This document shows positions 1 through 7,282 of a DNA stretch of 11,484 nucleotides, piece by piece; the first letter of the stretch is position 1, and each line of letters opens with the position of its first letter. This stretch comes from Lentisphaera sp. (GTDB lineage Bacteria; Verrucomicrobiota; Lentisphaeria; Victivallales; GWF2-50-93), in the NCBI GenBank assembly GCA_020721745.1, contig DYMC01000071.1, forward strand, positions 1 to 11,484, in the 5' to 3' direction. The position numbers and the translations under genes were made by a program. Under the pieces are notes generated by a model. The model ran no database searches. It was not told the DNA's origin and saw only the letters and a program-made list of their open reading frames with translations.

Positions 1-166
1 AATTATCATAAACTTAAGTAGAAACGCGATTTTCAACTGCTTTTTCTAGGATGATAGCAACGCCCCTCGTTGACCACAATAACGGAGGAGCAGGATATGG
101 AAAAGTGATAGAAAAAAGATAATAAACATTTGGGAAGAGTCCCGGCCGTTGATACGGCAAAAATGA
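1..166. other. Non-coding stretch downstream of the glycosyltransferase fusion
   Basis: AT-rich sequence between the window edge and the stop codon of the minus-strand glycosyltransferase. I see no credible gene. A GGAGG at about 93-97 followed by an ATG opens a frame of only three codons (Met-Glu-Lys-stop). A short hairpin GCCGT-TGAT-ACGGC at 147-160 lies just past the gene end, but it has no T-run on its 3' side in the minus-strand direction, so it does not look like a complete intrinsic terminator. Confidence 0.5.
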
Positions 167-1756
167 TCAAGCGTCCTTCATGAGGCCGCCGTGGCGGCTT
201 CTGATTCTGAACACGGCCACGAGCATCTTCAGGGAGTCGCGGAGCACACTGACCTTCGACCCGGGCTTCTCGCTCCACCGGACCGGGATCTGCGCGATGC
301 GGTATCCGAGGAGTTGCGCGACGTAGAGTATCTCGACGTCGAAGGCCCAGCCGTCCTCGAGCGATCTTGAGAATATCTTTTTTGCCGCCTCCCCGGTGAA
401 GATCTTGAATCCGCACTGGGTGTCGTCAATTCCCGGGACGGCAAGGAGATTCACTATTTTGTAGAAGACTCCTCCGACCGCCTGCCTGAACCCTGTCCGC
501 TCCGCCTTGGCGCTTCTTCTGGAGCCTATGGCTATTTCCGCGCCTGAATTCAGCGCATCCAGCAGGGGCTCCATCTCGGTTATCGGCGTGGCGCCATCGG
601 CATCCGCATAGAGTATGGCATCGGCTTCTGCGGCAAGAACTCCTCTTCTGACGCTGAAGCCCTTTCCGCGATTATTCCCGTTCGATATGAGCCTGACGCA
701 TTCATTTTTGGCGGCGAACTCGCCCACAATCCCGGCGGTTCTGTCGCTGGAGCCGTCGTCAACGATCAGGACTTGCGTCAGCAGCCTGTTCGTGTTTGCG
801 TATTCGAGCACGGAATGGAGGAAAGGGCTTATTCTTTTCTCCTCGTTGAAGGCGGGAATGACTATTGCGATTTTCGCAATCTTTGCGCTTGTGCGTCCGA
901 CTTCAAGAGACTTTCTCCTGGCGAGCACATCCACAAGTCCGGGATTGGAGAAGTCCGAGATGCTGAACTTGTATCTGCTCAAATAGAGCCAGCCAAGGAT
1001 GAATGTGGGCAGCGCTCTCATGCAGTGGAAGGCGAAGACCGGCGCGAAAACTTCACCACCGACAAACAGGACGGGAAGTTCCGCGACTCCCAGCGCGAAG
1101 GGTGATGGCGAAAGCTCGTAAAGCCCGGTGAAAAGTATGTATAGCGCGACCGCCTTGTCGGTTTCGATGGAGCAGGCCTTTGCCGCCAGGCAGAATAGAA
1201 ACCCCTCCGCAATCCAGATGAGCGATCCGCCGGCAAGCATCATTGTGAATCTTAAAGGTGTCTCTTTCCAGGATGCACGGCTTATGAGCACGAAGAGCAG
1301 CACCGCGGCAAGTGCGGCGGCGAAAAGGAATCCGCCCAGGAATATTTTCATCAGGACGGCAATGGAAAAAATGGCGAGAGAAAGCGATGATACCGCCCTC
1401 AGGGAGAGCCAGGAGAGAACTCTTGTCGAGGAGAGATGCCCATCTCCCTCGAGAAATTCCGCTTCGAAGGCGCGCCTCGGGAAAAAGGGGCTTGTCAGCT
1501 GGACCGTCTGCACTATCGCCTCGTATGAGAGAGAGCGGTGGAGGGAAATCCCGGGGCCAAAGAAAATTTTCCTGCGGAGAACTCTTAGTGCAAATCCTGC
1601 TGCGGCGGAGGCTGCGAGAATCGCAACAGCCCTCAATGGAGGAAGGGAGCTGGCATCCGGAACGGAGTGGAACGCTATGCCGAGCAGGAGAAGAATTCCC
1701 GCAGCATGGCAAAGCGCAAGATTGAATTTAAATGTTGATTGTTTATTTGATTTCAT
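167..1756 (-). CDS. Flippase-like membrane domain fused to a family 2 glycosyltransferase (polyprenyl-phosphate sugar transferase type)
   Basis: A predicted 529-residue inner-membrane protein. About residues 1-265 are a run of hydrophobic segments ending in a patch (SPSPFALGVAE, about 216-226, then GWLYL) like the end of the lysylphosphatidylglycerol synthase TM/UPF0104 flippase-like family. Residues about 295-529 are a GT-A glycosyltransferase 2 domain of the DPM1/dolichyl-phosphate glucosyltransferase type: VIPAFNEE (299-306), VDDGSSD (332-338), the metal-binding DAD (385-387), GSRRS, and DDTQCGFK (444-451) followed by WAFDVEIL. Family knowledge suggests transfer of a hexose from an NDP-sugar to a polyprenyl phosphate; the fused domain may help position or flip the product (inference). 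The chosen ATG overlaps the upstream stop as ATGA, typical of translational coupling; an in-frame ATG at 1771, with a weak AGAGG 12 bases upstream, would add five residues. Substrate unknown. Confidence 0.85.
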   Translation of the reverse strand: MKSNKQSTFKFNLALCHAAGILLLLGIAFHSVPDASSLPPLRAVAILAASAAAGFALRVLRRKIFFGPGISLHRSLSYEAIVQTVQLTSPFFPRRAFEAEFLEGDGHLSSTRVLSWLSLRAVSSLSLAIFSIAVLMKIFLGGFLFAAALAAVLLFVLISRASWKETPLRFTMMLAGGSLIWIAEGFLFCLAAKACSIETDKAVALYILFTGLYELSPSPFALGVAELPVLFVGGEVFAPVFAFHCMRALPTFILGWLYLSRYKFSISDFSNPGLVDVLARRKSLEVGRTSAKIAKIAIVIPAFNEEKRISPFLHSVLEYANTNRLLTQVLIVDDGSSDRTAGIVGEFAAKNECVRLISNGNNRGKGFSVRRGVLAAEADAILYADADGATPITEMEPLLDALNSGAEIAIGSRRSAKAERTGFRQAVGGVFYKIVNLLAVPGIDDTQCGFKIFTGEAAKKIFSRSLEDGWAFDVEILYVAQLLGYRIAQIPVRWSEKPGSKVSVLRDSLKMLVAVFRIRSRHGGLMKDA

Positions 1757-2463
1757 TTCGCTATCAGACATTCGAGATCGAGGCCTCTGTCGAGGAAACT
1801 GACGGGCAGCGAGATGTCGGACGAACCCGCCGCGGACTTTTTCGCGGACTTGTCGAAAATCTCCTCCTTGCCCCGCTGTATCATGAAGACAATTTTCTTC
1901 GCCGCGTTGAAGACCGGCGATGTCAGGCTTATCCTCTCCACCTTCGGCTCGCAGTTGGCGGGAGCGGGAACGGCGGCTGCGAATTTCGCAGATTCGAGCA
2001 GCACGGGAGAGCCCGGAAACAGAGATGCGAAATGGCCGTCCGGCCCCATTCCCGCGATCACAAGGTCGAAGGAGGGGCCGCCGGGTCCGAACAGCGTCCT
2101 GAGCCTCCTGTCGTAGTCGGTGGCGGCGTCATGCGCGGAGGGGAAACCTGTGGTAATTCTGAATACATTCTCGCAAGGAATGTGAATCTTGCCTATGAAG
2201 ATATTCTCCGCCGCTGCGTAGTTGCTGCGCGGATCAGAATCGGGCACAAATCGCTCGTCGGTCCAGAATATCCTCATCATTTCCCAGGGAATCCTAGTCT
2301 CGGCCGCGAGCATTGAAAACAGCGTCGCGGGAGTTCCGCCGCCCGGGATGACAACGTCGAAGAAGCGCCCGTCCGCGAATTTCGCACGCGAGAGTTTTAG
2401 CACGAGGTCGAGGGCTGCCCCCGACATTTCCACCAAATTTTTGAAGTGACGCTTTGTCCACAT
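1753..2463 (-). CDS. pgl: 6-phosphogluconolactonase
   Basis: Cytoplasmic enzyme of the oxidative pentose phosphate pathway that hydrolyses 6-phosphogluconolactone to 6-phosphogluconate. The 236-residue length is usual for the DevB/Pgl (SOL) type, which belongs to the glucosamine-6-phosphate isomerase fold. Visible family motifs are PGGGTPATLF near residue 40, WTDERFVP near 67-74, SNY near 80, and GMGPDGHFASLFPG near 137-150, the hallmark of the lactonase branch rather than NagB. The start is supported by AAGGTG at 2474-2479, ten bases upstream, and by a promoter candidate further up. The gene ends in a four-base ATGA overlap with the membrane glycosyltransferase, so the two are probably co-translated. 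The usual partners zwf and gnd are not in the window. The C-terminal 30 residues match the family less well than the rest. Confidence 0.9.
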   Translation of the reverse strand: MWTKRHFKNLVEMSGAALDLVLKLSRAKFADGRFFDVVIPGGGTPATLFSMLAAETRIPWEMMRIFWTDERFVPDSDPRSNYAAAENIFIGKIHIPCENVFRITTGFPSAHDAATDYDRRLRTLFGPGGPSFDLVIAGMGPDGHFASLFPGSPVLLESAKFAAAVPAPANCEPKVERISLTSPVFNAAKKIVFMIQRGKEEIFDKSAKKSAAGSSDISLPVSFLDRGLDLECLIAK

Positions 2464-2525
2464 GTCAGCATTTCACCTTATTTTATGGGAGGCTTTTTAA
2501 AGCCGAGGCAATCGCAATACTCCCC

Positions 2526-2564
2526 GCGGCCACACGGAGTTTTACAATTCTACTGTGTGGGCGC
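2526..2564. repeat. Imperfect hairpin overlapping the proposed pgl promoter
   Basis: Arms GCGGCCACAC (2526-2535) and GTGTGGGCGC (2555-2564) pair at nine of ten positions. The proposed -10 box of the pgl promoter lies in the loop and right arm. The structure has no T-run on either side, so a terminator is unlikely. It could be an operator for a dimeric regulator or mRNA leader structure (inference). A second small hairpin, GGCTTT-TT-AAAGCC, sits nearby at 2491-2504. Confidence 0.4.
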
Positions 2565-2576
2565 TGCTCTTATCAA
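2547..2576 (-). promoter_or_regulatory. Candidate sigma-70 type promoter for pgl and the downstream glycosyltransferase
   Basis: Read on the minus strand: -35 TTGATA (2576-2571), an 18-bp spacer, and -10 TAGAAT (2552-2547). Each box matches five of six consensus bases. Transcription would start near 2540, giving a leader of about 77 nt before the pgl ATG. This would make pgl and its coupled partner a unit separate from the NYN gene upstream. Confidence 0.5.
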
Positions 2577-2609
2577 GTCGAGACTGTCCTTCTCCCTTTC
2601 TTCAAGCAA

Positions 2610-3224
2610 TCAGAGCACCAAATCAACATGAACTTTTAATTCTCTTGCCACAGGATTTCCAAGATGGTCTAGATATATTCGAATACCCTCTTTTCTGGCA
2701 AGCTTGAAGGCTGGAATCAGGTCAGCGTCACCTGCAACCACAACTATGATGTCTACCAAATGCTTAAGAGACAACCACGCAATATCAAGACCGATTCGAA
2801 GATCGACGCCCTTCTGCGAAATATCGGGCACAAAATCACCCGCGACCGGAACTCTGGGAGAGGACTGAATTGTTTTTGATGCAGCAGAACCAAGTTTCCA
2901 GCCTTTAAATTGAAGAGTTCCTCTGCGGACAGCAAAGTTTGGCATGAGCTCAAGTCCTTCCTGGAGGGCTGTTTTTGCAGAAGCCGTTTTTGTCCGGGCC
3001 AAGTTCAATTTTTCCCCATCGACAGGGTTTACTATTACTTTTTGCAGAGGGGGAGCATCGTAGAAGAAAATGCGGAGGAGAGAGCAGTCACTTACCTCGG
3101 GCAAAGCGCAAATTCTCCTGCATTCTAAATCGACATCATCGACGGTAGGAGAACGCTTGAGTTTTTGGTGGAGCTTTTTTGTAAGGAAGCCGCCGTCAAG
3201 TATGACTGCAAAACGTTGCTTCAT
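2610..3224 (-). CDS. NYN-domain (PIN-like) protein, probable metal-dependent RNase
   Basis: 204 residues, essentially one NYN domain of the LabA/DUF88 group. The acidic active site expected of PIN-like nucleases is visible: D10 in VILDGGFL, the segment QKGVDLRIGLDIA (137-149) with D141 and D147, and D166 and D168 in VVAGDADLIPAFKLARKEG. The FFYDAPP stretch near 53-59 is also typical of the stand-alone form. These proteins are thought to cut RNA, and stand-alone members are common in accessory DNA; the target here is unknown. The C-terminus is short. No Shine-Dalgarno sequence precedes the ATG (only GCTTTTTTTACTT). The DNA is AT-richer than its neighbours: I counted 25 and 29 G/C in the two 60-base rows at 2641 and 2701, against 40 in a trkA row at 7021. 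That suggests later acquisition. It appears to be transcribed alone. Confidence 0.85.
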   Translation of the reverse strand: MKQRFAVILDGGFLTKKLHQKLKRSPTVDDVDLECRRICALPEVSDCSLLRIFFYDAPPLQKVIVNPVDGEKLNLARTKTASAKTALQEGLELMPNFAVRRGTLQFKGWKLGSAASKTIQSSPRVPVAGDFVPDISQKGVDLRIGLDIAWLSLKHLVDIIVVVAGDADLIPAFKLARKEGIRIYLDHLGNPVARELKVHVDLVL

Positions 3225-3228
3225 AAGT

Positions 3229-3304
3229 AAAAAAAGCGGCCCGTGCCTCTCGCGGCATCTTGCGATGCACTTAAATCATCGGCGAAAGGGCTGGGCCTTT
3301 TTTT
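3229..3304. terminator. Compound inverted repeat with T-runs on both strands: possible bidirectional terminator or attenuator
   Basis: Seven A's (3229-3235), GC, then GGCCC (3238-3242) on the left mirror GGGCC (3293-3297) and seven T's (3298-3304) on the right, so each strand ends in a GC stem plus a T-run. The enclosed 50 bases hold further pairing: GTGC (3243-3246) with GCAC (3267-3270), and GCATC-TTGC-GATGC. On the minus strand the T-run ends about four bases before the NYN ATG. It could close the trkA-trkH-hydrolase transcript, attenuate NYN expression, or both. The large loop makes simple intrinsic termination less certain. Confidence 0.4.
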
Positions 3305-3319
3305 ATCATAATACCTACC

Positions 3320-3349
3320 GTAATAGACATTGGTTATATTTATTTTCAA
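3320..3349 (-). promoter_or_regulatory. Candidate promoter for the NYN gene
   Basis: Minus strand: -35 TTGAAA (3349-3344), 18-bp spacer, -10 TATTAC (3325-3320), inside an AT-rich intergenic stretch. The predicted leader of about 90 nt would include the whole compound hairpin next to the start codon. The -10 box is only a four of six match, so this is a weak call, strengthened slightly by the same spacing in two other candidates in the window. Confidence 0.35.
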
Positions 3350-3509
3350 CCCGCACAATGCAGTTTGACGCGAATAAAGGTTGCAAGTCATTCATAACAA
3401 TATGGATACAATATAATAGTTTTTCGGCAAATTGCTTGTTGGCCTGGAAATCCTGCTGTGCCTGCGCTTTCAACGCGGCCTGCCCGCCCCATCGCGGGCG
3501 CTGGCGGGA

Positions 3510-4355
3510 TCACTCGGAGAGTCTCTGCAATTGGCTCAGGATGAAATTGCCAAGGCCATTCTCGTATTCCGGACTGGAGATGAAATATCCCTCGTTGTGC
3601 GAGCCGCGTATCTGAAGGAAGGACCTGGGTTCATTTGCCGCGTCGTAGATGCGTCTGCCCATCGAGAATGGAATCATCTCGTCGTCCGGGCTGTGGACGA
3701 CGAGCACGGGGCATTTGATCCTGTCCATCTTGGACAAGGTGTCGTATTTGATCCGGCAGAGCAGTCTCACTGGCAGGAAGGGATAGAGTTTCGCGCCCAT
3801 GTCCGGAATCGAGCTGAATGTTGATTCGAGGATCAGCCCCCCGGGATTGCGCCGCGTTGCGGTCTCCGCGGCGACGGCACCTCCGAGGGAGCGGCCGAAG
3901 ATGACAATGTCCTTCTCCTGAATTCCTCTCTCCATCAGCCATCCGTATGCGGCCTCCGCGTCCAGATACGTGCCTTTCTCGGACGGGCTGCCATCGCTCT
4001 TCCCGTAGCCCCTGTAGTCGAATATCAGGACGTTGCAGCCGAGCCTGTTGAAGACCGATATGGAATAGAGCCTGTGGGATATGTTGCCTGCGTTGCCGTG
4101 GCAGAAGAGTATGGTCCTCGACGCATTCCGGGCCGGGATGAACCATGCGTGTATGCGCACGGTGTCGCCTGTCACAAGCCAGACCTCCTCGAATTCCATT
4201 CCTGCCGACCTTGGATCCGTCTCGACCGTCTTCGACGGATGGTATATCATGCACCCCTGCAGGAAGAACAGGAGAAAGCATAGGACGCAGAACCCAATTC
4301 CAGCATATACCGCGATTTTTAAAAGCATCTTCTTCAAAAACCAGTTTGTTTTCAT
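3510..4355 (-). CDS. Membrane-anchored alpha/beta hydrolase (BEM46/ABHD-like serine hydrolase)
   Basis: 281 residues. An N-terminal hydrophobic segment (about 11-34) leads into QGCMIYHP, the usual anchor region of the BEM46-like family. Cys35 after LQG is a possible but imperfect lipobox, so a lipoprotein is conceivable. The catalytic domain shows HGNAGN (oxyanion region, 86-91), DYRGYGKSDG, the nucleophile elbow GRSLGG with Ser156, the acid Asp225 in SPDDEMIP, and His253 in GSHNEGY, so the triad is complete. Family members hydrolyse esters or related bonds, but no substrate can be assigned. It starts 15 bases after trkH in the same direction and probably shares its transcript; a functional link to potassium uptake is not established. 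The frame stays open for 64 codons past the stop (see findings). Confidence 0.85.
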   Translation of the reverse strand: MKTNWFLKKMLLKIAVYAGIGFCVLCFLLFFLQGCMIYHPSKTVETDPRSAGMEFEEVWLVTGDTVRIHAWFIPARNASRTILFCHGNAGNISHRLYSISVFNRLGCNVLIFDYRGYGKSDGSPSEKGTYLDAEAAYGWLMERGIQEKDIVIFGRSLGGAVAAETATRRNPGGLILESTFSSIPDMGAKLYPFLPVRLLCRIKYDTLSKMDRIKCPVLVVHSPDDEMIPFSMGRRIYDAANEPRSFLQIRGSHNEGYFISSPEYENGLGNFILSQLQRLSE

Positions 4356-4370
4356 CTTGGCCCGCGGCCT

Positions 4371-5885
4371 TCACCTCTTCCAGAATGTCGGAAGGAATAT
4401 AACCATCATGGTGAATATCTCGAGGCGTCCAAGAAGCATGAGAGCGGCCAGCACCGCCTTCGACAAGTCCGACATCCATGAATAGGTGCATACCGCGCCA
4501 ACCTTGGCGAGCCCAGGGCCTATGCTGCCGATGCATGAGATGGATGCGGATGTCGAGGAAAGCAAATCATTCCCAGGCTGCGTGCATAGGATCAGGGCTC
4601 CTGCGGCCATTATCACAAAGTATATGAAGAAGAATGCCAGAACCTTGTGCAGCGTCTCGCTCTCGACCCTGGCCCCGTTGAGCGTCACGTTGGACAGAGA
4701 ATGGGGGAAAAGAGTTCTTTTTATCTGCACTACCGAATACTTGACCAGGAGTATCACCCTCGCATGCTTGAGGCCGCCGGTTGTTGATCCGCCACATCCG
4801 CCCACAATCATGAGCATGAGCAGTATGAATCTTGCAGTATCGGGCCACATGTCGAAATCGGAAGAGCAGAACCCGGTTGTTGACTTTATCGAAACGGTCT
4901 GGAAAAAGGCATGTCTGGCTGCATTGAAGATGTTTGGATCCACGGCGCGGCCAGCCGCATCCACGATGGCGCGGCCATGGATTATGAAGGTCAGGGCGAG
5001 ACCTCCCAGTATTGTGAAGACAAGATTTGACCTGAACTCCTCGTCCTTGAGATAGACGGAGAGACCTTTTTTCATCATCTGGTGGTGTAGGACGAAGTTG
5101 CTGCTCCCGAGGAACATGAAGACGATTATCACCGCCTCGATGTAGAAGCTGTTGAACGCGCTGACGCTTGCCGGGCTCGTGGAGAAGCCGCCGGTGGCGA
5201 GAGTCCCGCATGTGTGGCACCAGGCGTCGAAGAGGGACATTCCGCCGGCCATGAGAAGAAGCGTCTGCACTGCGGAAAAAAGTATGTAGACTCCCCATAG
5301 CATCTTGGCCGTGTCGGTGATGCGCGGGGCGAGCTGCGAGGAGCTTGCGCCCGAGACCTCCGCCTGGTAGAGTTTCTTCCCGCCGATACCAAGATACGGG
5401 ATTATCGCGATGTATATGACGACCACGCCCATGCCGCCCAGCCAATGCGTCATGCTGCGCCAGTAGAGAAGACCCTTGGGGAGCGAGCAGAGCCCCTGGG
5501 CCAGCCGCGAACCGTCGCAGAGGACCAGCGACTGGTCTATCACGCTTGCCCCGGTAGTGGTGAATCCGGAGGCTGTCTCGAATATCGCGTCTATCCATCT
5601 GAAGGACGACAGCCATCGGAATGGGACGGCGCCCAGGAGGATTATCAGGAGCCATCCGAGGACAACTATGAGGAAGCCCTCGCGGGTCCCCAGCTCGTGT
5701 TCGCCCCGGCTACGGAGAAACACCAGGATAGAGCCCCCTGCCATGACCAGCGAATAGAGGAGGAAGAAGATGGCGACCGATGGCGGGTCGCCCATTGCCG
5801 CGGAGACTCCCGAGGCCGACGCCATTGCAACGCCGCAGATGAGGGACAGGACGGACATGGCATGGATTATTGCTGTGAAATTCAT
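4371..5885 (-). CDS. trkH: Trk-type potassium uptake protein, channel subunit TrkH
   Basis: About 504 residues, highly hydrophobic, forming the K+-translocating inner-membrane subunit of the TrkH/KtrB superfamily. The four pore-loop repeats are recognisable by their selectivity-filter segments: TTTGA (109-113), ATGGF (230-234), STTGF (335-339) and GSIGPG (453-458). The glycine-rich GGCGGSTTGG linker and the late LLGRLEIFT segment are also typical. Length is normal for TrkH. The ATG at 5885 is preferred because the protein then begins MNFTAII, as TrkH proteins usually do, with AAAGG ten bases upstream. A GTG at 5891, directly after the trkA stop, is an alternative adding two residues. It needs the cytosolic TrkA ring encoded immediately upstream, and the hydrolase gene follows. 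Confidence 0.93.
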   Translation of the reverse strand: MNFTAIIHAMSVLSLICGVAMASASGVSAAMGDPPSVAIFFLLYSLVMAGGSILVFLRSRGEHELGTREGFLIVVLGWLLIILLGAVPFRWLSSFRWIDAIFETASGFTTTGASVIDQSLVLCDGSRLAQGLCSLPKGLLYWRSMTHWLGGMGVVVIYIAIIPYLGIGGKKLYQAEVSGASSSQLAPRITDTAKMLWGVYILFSAVQTLLLMAGGMSLFDAWCHTCGTLATGGFSTSPASVSAFNSFYIEAVIIVFMFLGSSNFVLHHQMMKKGLSVYLKDEEFRSNLVFTILGGLALTFIIHGRAIVDAAGRAVDPNIFNAARHAFFQTVSIKSTTGFCSSDFDMWPDTARFILLMLMIVGGCGGSTTGGLKHARVILLVKYSVVQIKRTLFPHSLSNVTLNGARVESETLHKVLAFFFIYFVIMAAGALILCTQPGNDLLSSTSASISCIGSIGPGLAKVGAVCTYSWMSDLSKAVLAALMLLGRLEIFTMMVIFLPTFWKR

Positions 5886-5891
5886 GATCAC

Positions 5892-7253
5892 TCAGCCTTT
5901 CGCGTAGAAATAGGGCTCTATCTTCCTTATCGTGTCGAAGTCGGATATCATGGTGACCCTGTCGCCAGCTTCAATCCGCAGATCCCCGGTCGCCGGCAGC
6001 ATCGTCCCGTTCCTCACGACGAAGGCAAAGACCATCTCCGGAAGGTTTCTGAAGTCCGCGATCCTGGTTCCGCACAGCTCGGCATCCTTCTCGACTTTGA
6101 GGTCGAAGACGAAGCTGTTCGCGCTGTTGACCAAGGCCAGCACCCGGGATTTCTCCTCCTCGAGAAATTTTAGCGCTGAATTCACGCCCACCGACGACGG
6201 GCTGAAGAAACAGTCAATCATGTCCAGCGACGAGAAGAGGACCCCGTAGTCGGCCTTGTTCACTATGCTGACGGTCTTGATCGCGCCTTTCTTCTTCGCC
6301 AGCATGCAGCTCATTATATTGTCCTCGTCGTCCTCCATGACGCTGATAAAGCACGGGGCCCCGGAGACTCCGGCCTCCTCGAGCATGTCCTTGTCGGTAG
6401 GGTCGCCGATGATCACCATCAGTCCCTTCCCGAGTTCGTCGAGGAGGGACTCCGCGCTCTCGATATTCTGCTCTATCACCCTCACGTCGTAGCCGAGGCC
6501 GAGGAGCTCCTTCGCCAGATGTCTTCCGATCGGGCTGGCGGCGCCTCCAATGATTATCCTGTCGCCCTTCCGGGTTGGCTTCTCGCCGCTGGCCCATTCT
6601 ATGAGCTCCATGACGCTTTCGCTCAGCCCGGCCACGAAGATGTCATCGTCGGTCGCGAAGACTGTCTCGCCCCTTGGTATGATGAACTTTCCTCCCCTGA
6701 GGATTCCGCAGAAGCGTATCTTGCCGATGAGGGACGAGTCGGGGAAGTCGCGCAGGCGAACCCCCAGCAGCGGCGACGTGTTCGGCATCTTGAAGCAGGT
6801 TATCTCCGCGCCGACATCCTTGAAGAGTATCTTCTCGATGATGGCCCTGTGCTCTATGCAGCGGACTATCTTGTCCACGCATTCCAGGGAGGGGATGATT
6901 ATCTGGTTTATCCCTATCAGGGAGGGGAAAAAATCAGGCGTCTGGTTGAAATATTCCTCCGAAGACAACCTGCATATGGTCTGTCTCACTCCCATGTGGG
7001 AGGCCAATTGGCATGCGAGTATGTTTGTCGTGTCCTCTCCGGTGGCGGCCACCAGCAGGTCGGCCGGGGCCAGTCTTCTGAGCAGCTCGCTGGACACGCC
7101 GTTCCCCTGCACGGTCATCACGTCGAGGCTCTGCGCAACACGCTTGAGCAACTTCGATGAGTTGTCTATCATGATGACCTCGTGGCCCTCCCCGCAGACC
7201 ACCGATGCGAATCCTCTGCCGACCTCCCCTGCGCCGACTATTATGACCTTCAT
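5892..7253 (-). CDS. trkA: Trk system regulatory subunit TrkA, NAD-binding RCK protein
   Basis: 453 residues, the usual full-length double TrkA rather than the single-domain KtrA/KtrC form. It is a cytosolic protein that forms a nucleotide-gated ring under TrkH. Order: RCK-N 1 (about 1-130) with the Rossmann motif GAGEVG (7-12) and acidic D30 at the end of strand 2; RCK-C 1 (about 140-220); RCK-N 2 (about 231-350) with the looser GGAASPIG (236-243); RCK-C 2 (about 368-450). The second Rossmann loop departs from GxGxxG, so the first half is the likelier main NAD(H) site. The start is clear: AAAGGA (7266-7261) lies seven bases upstream. A perfect palindrome and a structured repeat fill the leader. 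Its stop directly precedes trkH. Confidence 0.94.
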   Translation of the reverse strand: MKVIIVGAGEVGRGFASVVCGEGHEVIMIDNSSKLLKRVAQSLDVMTVQGNGVSSELLRRLAPADLLVAATGEDTTNILACQLASHMGVRQTICRLSSEEYFNQTPDFFPSLIGINQIIIPSLECVDKIVRCIEHRAIIEKILFKDVGAEITCFKMPNTSPLLGVRLRDFPDSSLIGKIRFCGILRGGKFIIPRGETVFATDDDIFVAGLSESVMELIEWASGEKPTRKGDRIIIGGAASPIGRHLAKELLGLGYDVRVIEQNIESAESLLDELGKGLMVIIGDPTDKDMLEEAGVSGAPCFISVMEDDEDNIMSCMLAKKKGAIKTVSIVNKADYGVLFSSLDMIDCFFSPSSVGVNSALKFLEEEKSRVLALVNSANSFVFDLKVEKDAELCGTRIADFRNLPEMVFAFVVRNGTMLPATGDLRIEAGDRVTMISDFDTIRKIEPYFYAKG

Positions 7254-7260
7254 GCCATCT

Positions 7261-7266
7261 TCCTTT
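7261..7266 (-). promoter_or_regulatory. Strong Shine-Dalgarno sequence of trkA
   Basis: AAAGGA on the minus strand with a seven-base spacer to the ATG. It fixes the trkA start and shows that the organism uses anti-SD pairing, which makes its absence before the NYN gene more noticeable. Confidence 0.75.
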
Positions 7267-7268
7267 TT

Positions 7269-7282
7269 TTAGTTCGAACTAA
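7269..7282. promoter_or_regulatory. Perfect 14-bp palindrome in the trkA leader
   Basis: TTAGTTCGAACTAA is a perfect dyad with no spacer. It sits directly between the trkA ribosome-binding site and the end of the structured repeat at 7283. Size and symmetry fit an operator for a dimeric regulator of the trk operon. It could equally be sequence brought by, or used as target of, the repeat element. No second copy was noticed in the window. Confidence 0.4.

Noticed and set aside
93..116. GGAGG followed by an ATG on the plus strand as a small gene start
   Set aside because: The frame stops after three codons, too short to support as a gene; no leader-peptide context was seen.
3482..3499. GCCCGC-CCCATC-GCGGGC hairpin just past the hydrolase stop as its terminator
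   Set aside because: A perfect stem, but no T-run follows in the minus-strand direction.
3631..4536. 301-codon open frame overlapping the hydrolase and the end of trkH
   Set aside because: An out-of-frame shadow with Arg/Gly/His-rich composition; the hydrolase frame carries a complete catalytic triad and trkH its full pore motifs.
4567..5655. Long open frame (362 codons) inside trkH on the same strand
   Set aside because: A shadow of trkH in an alternative frame, with Arg/His/Pro-rich low-complexity translation and no domain motifs.
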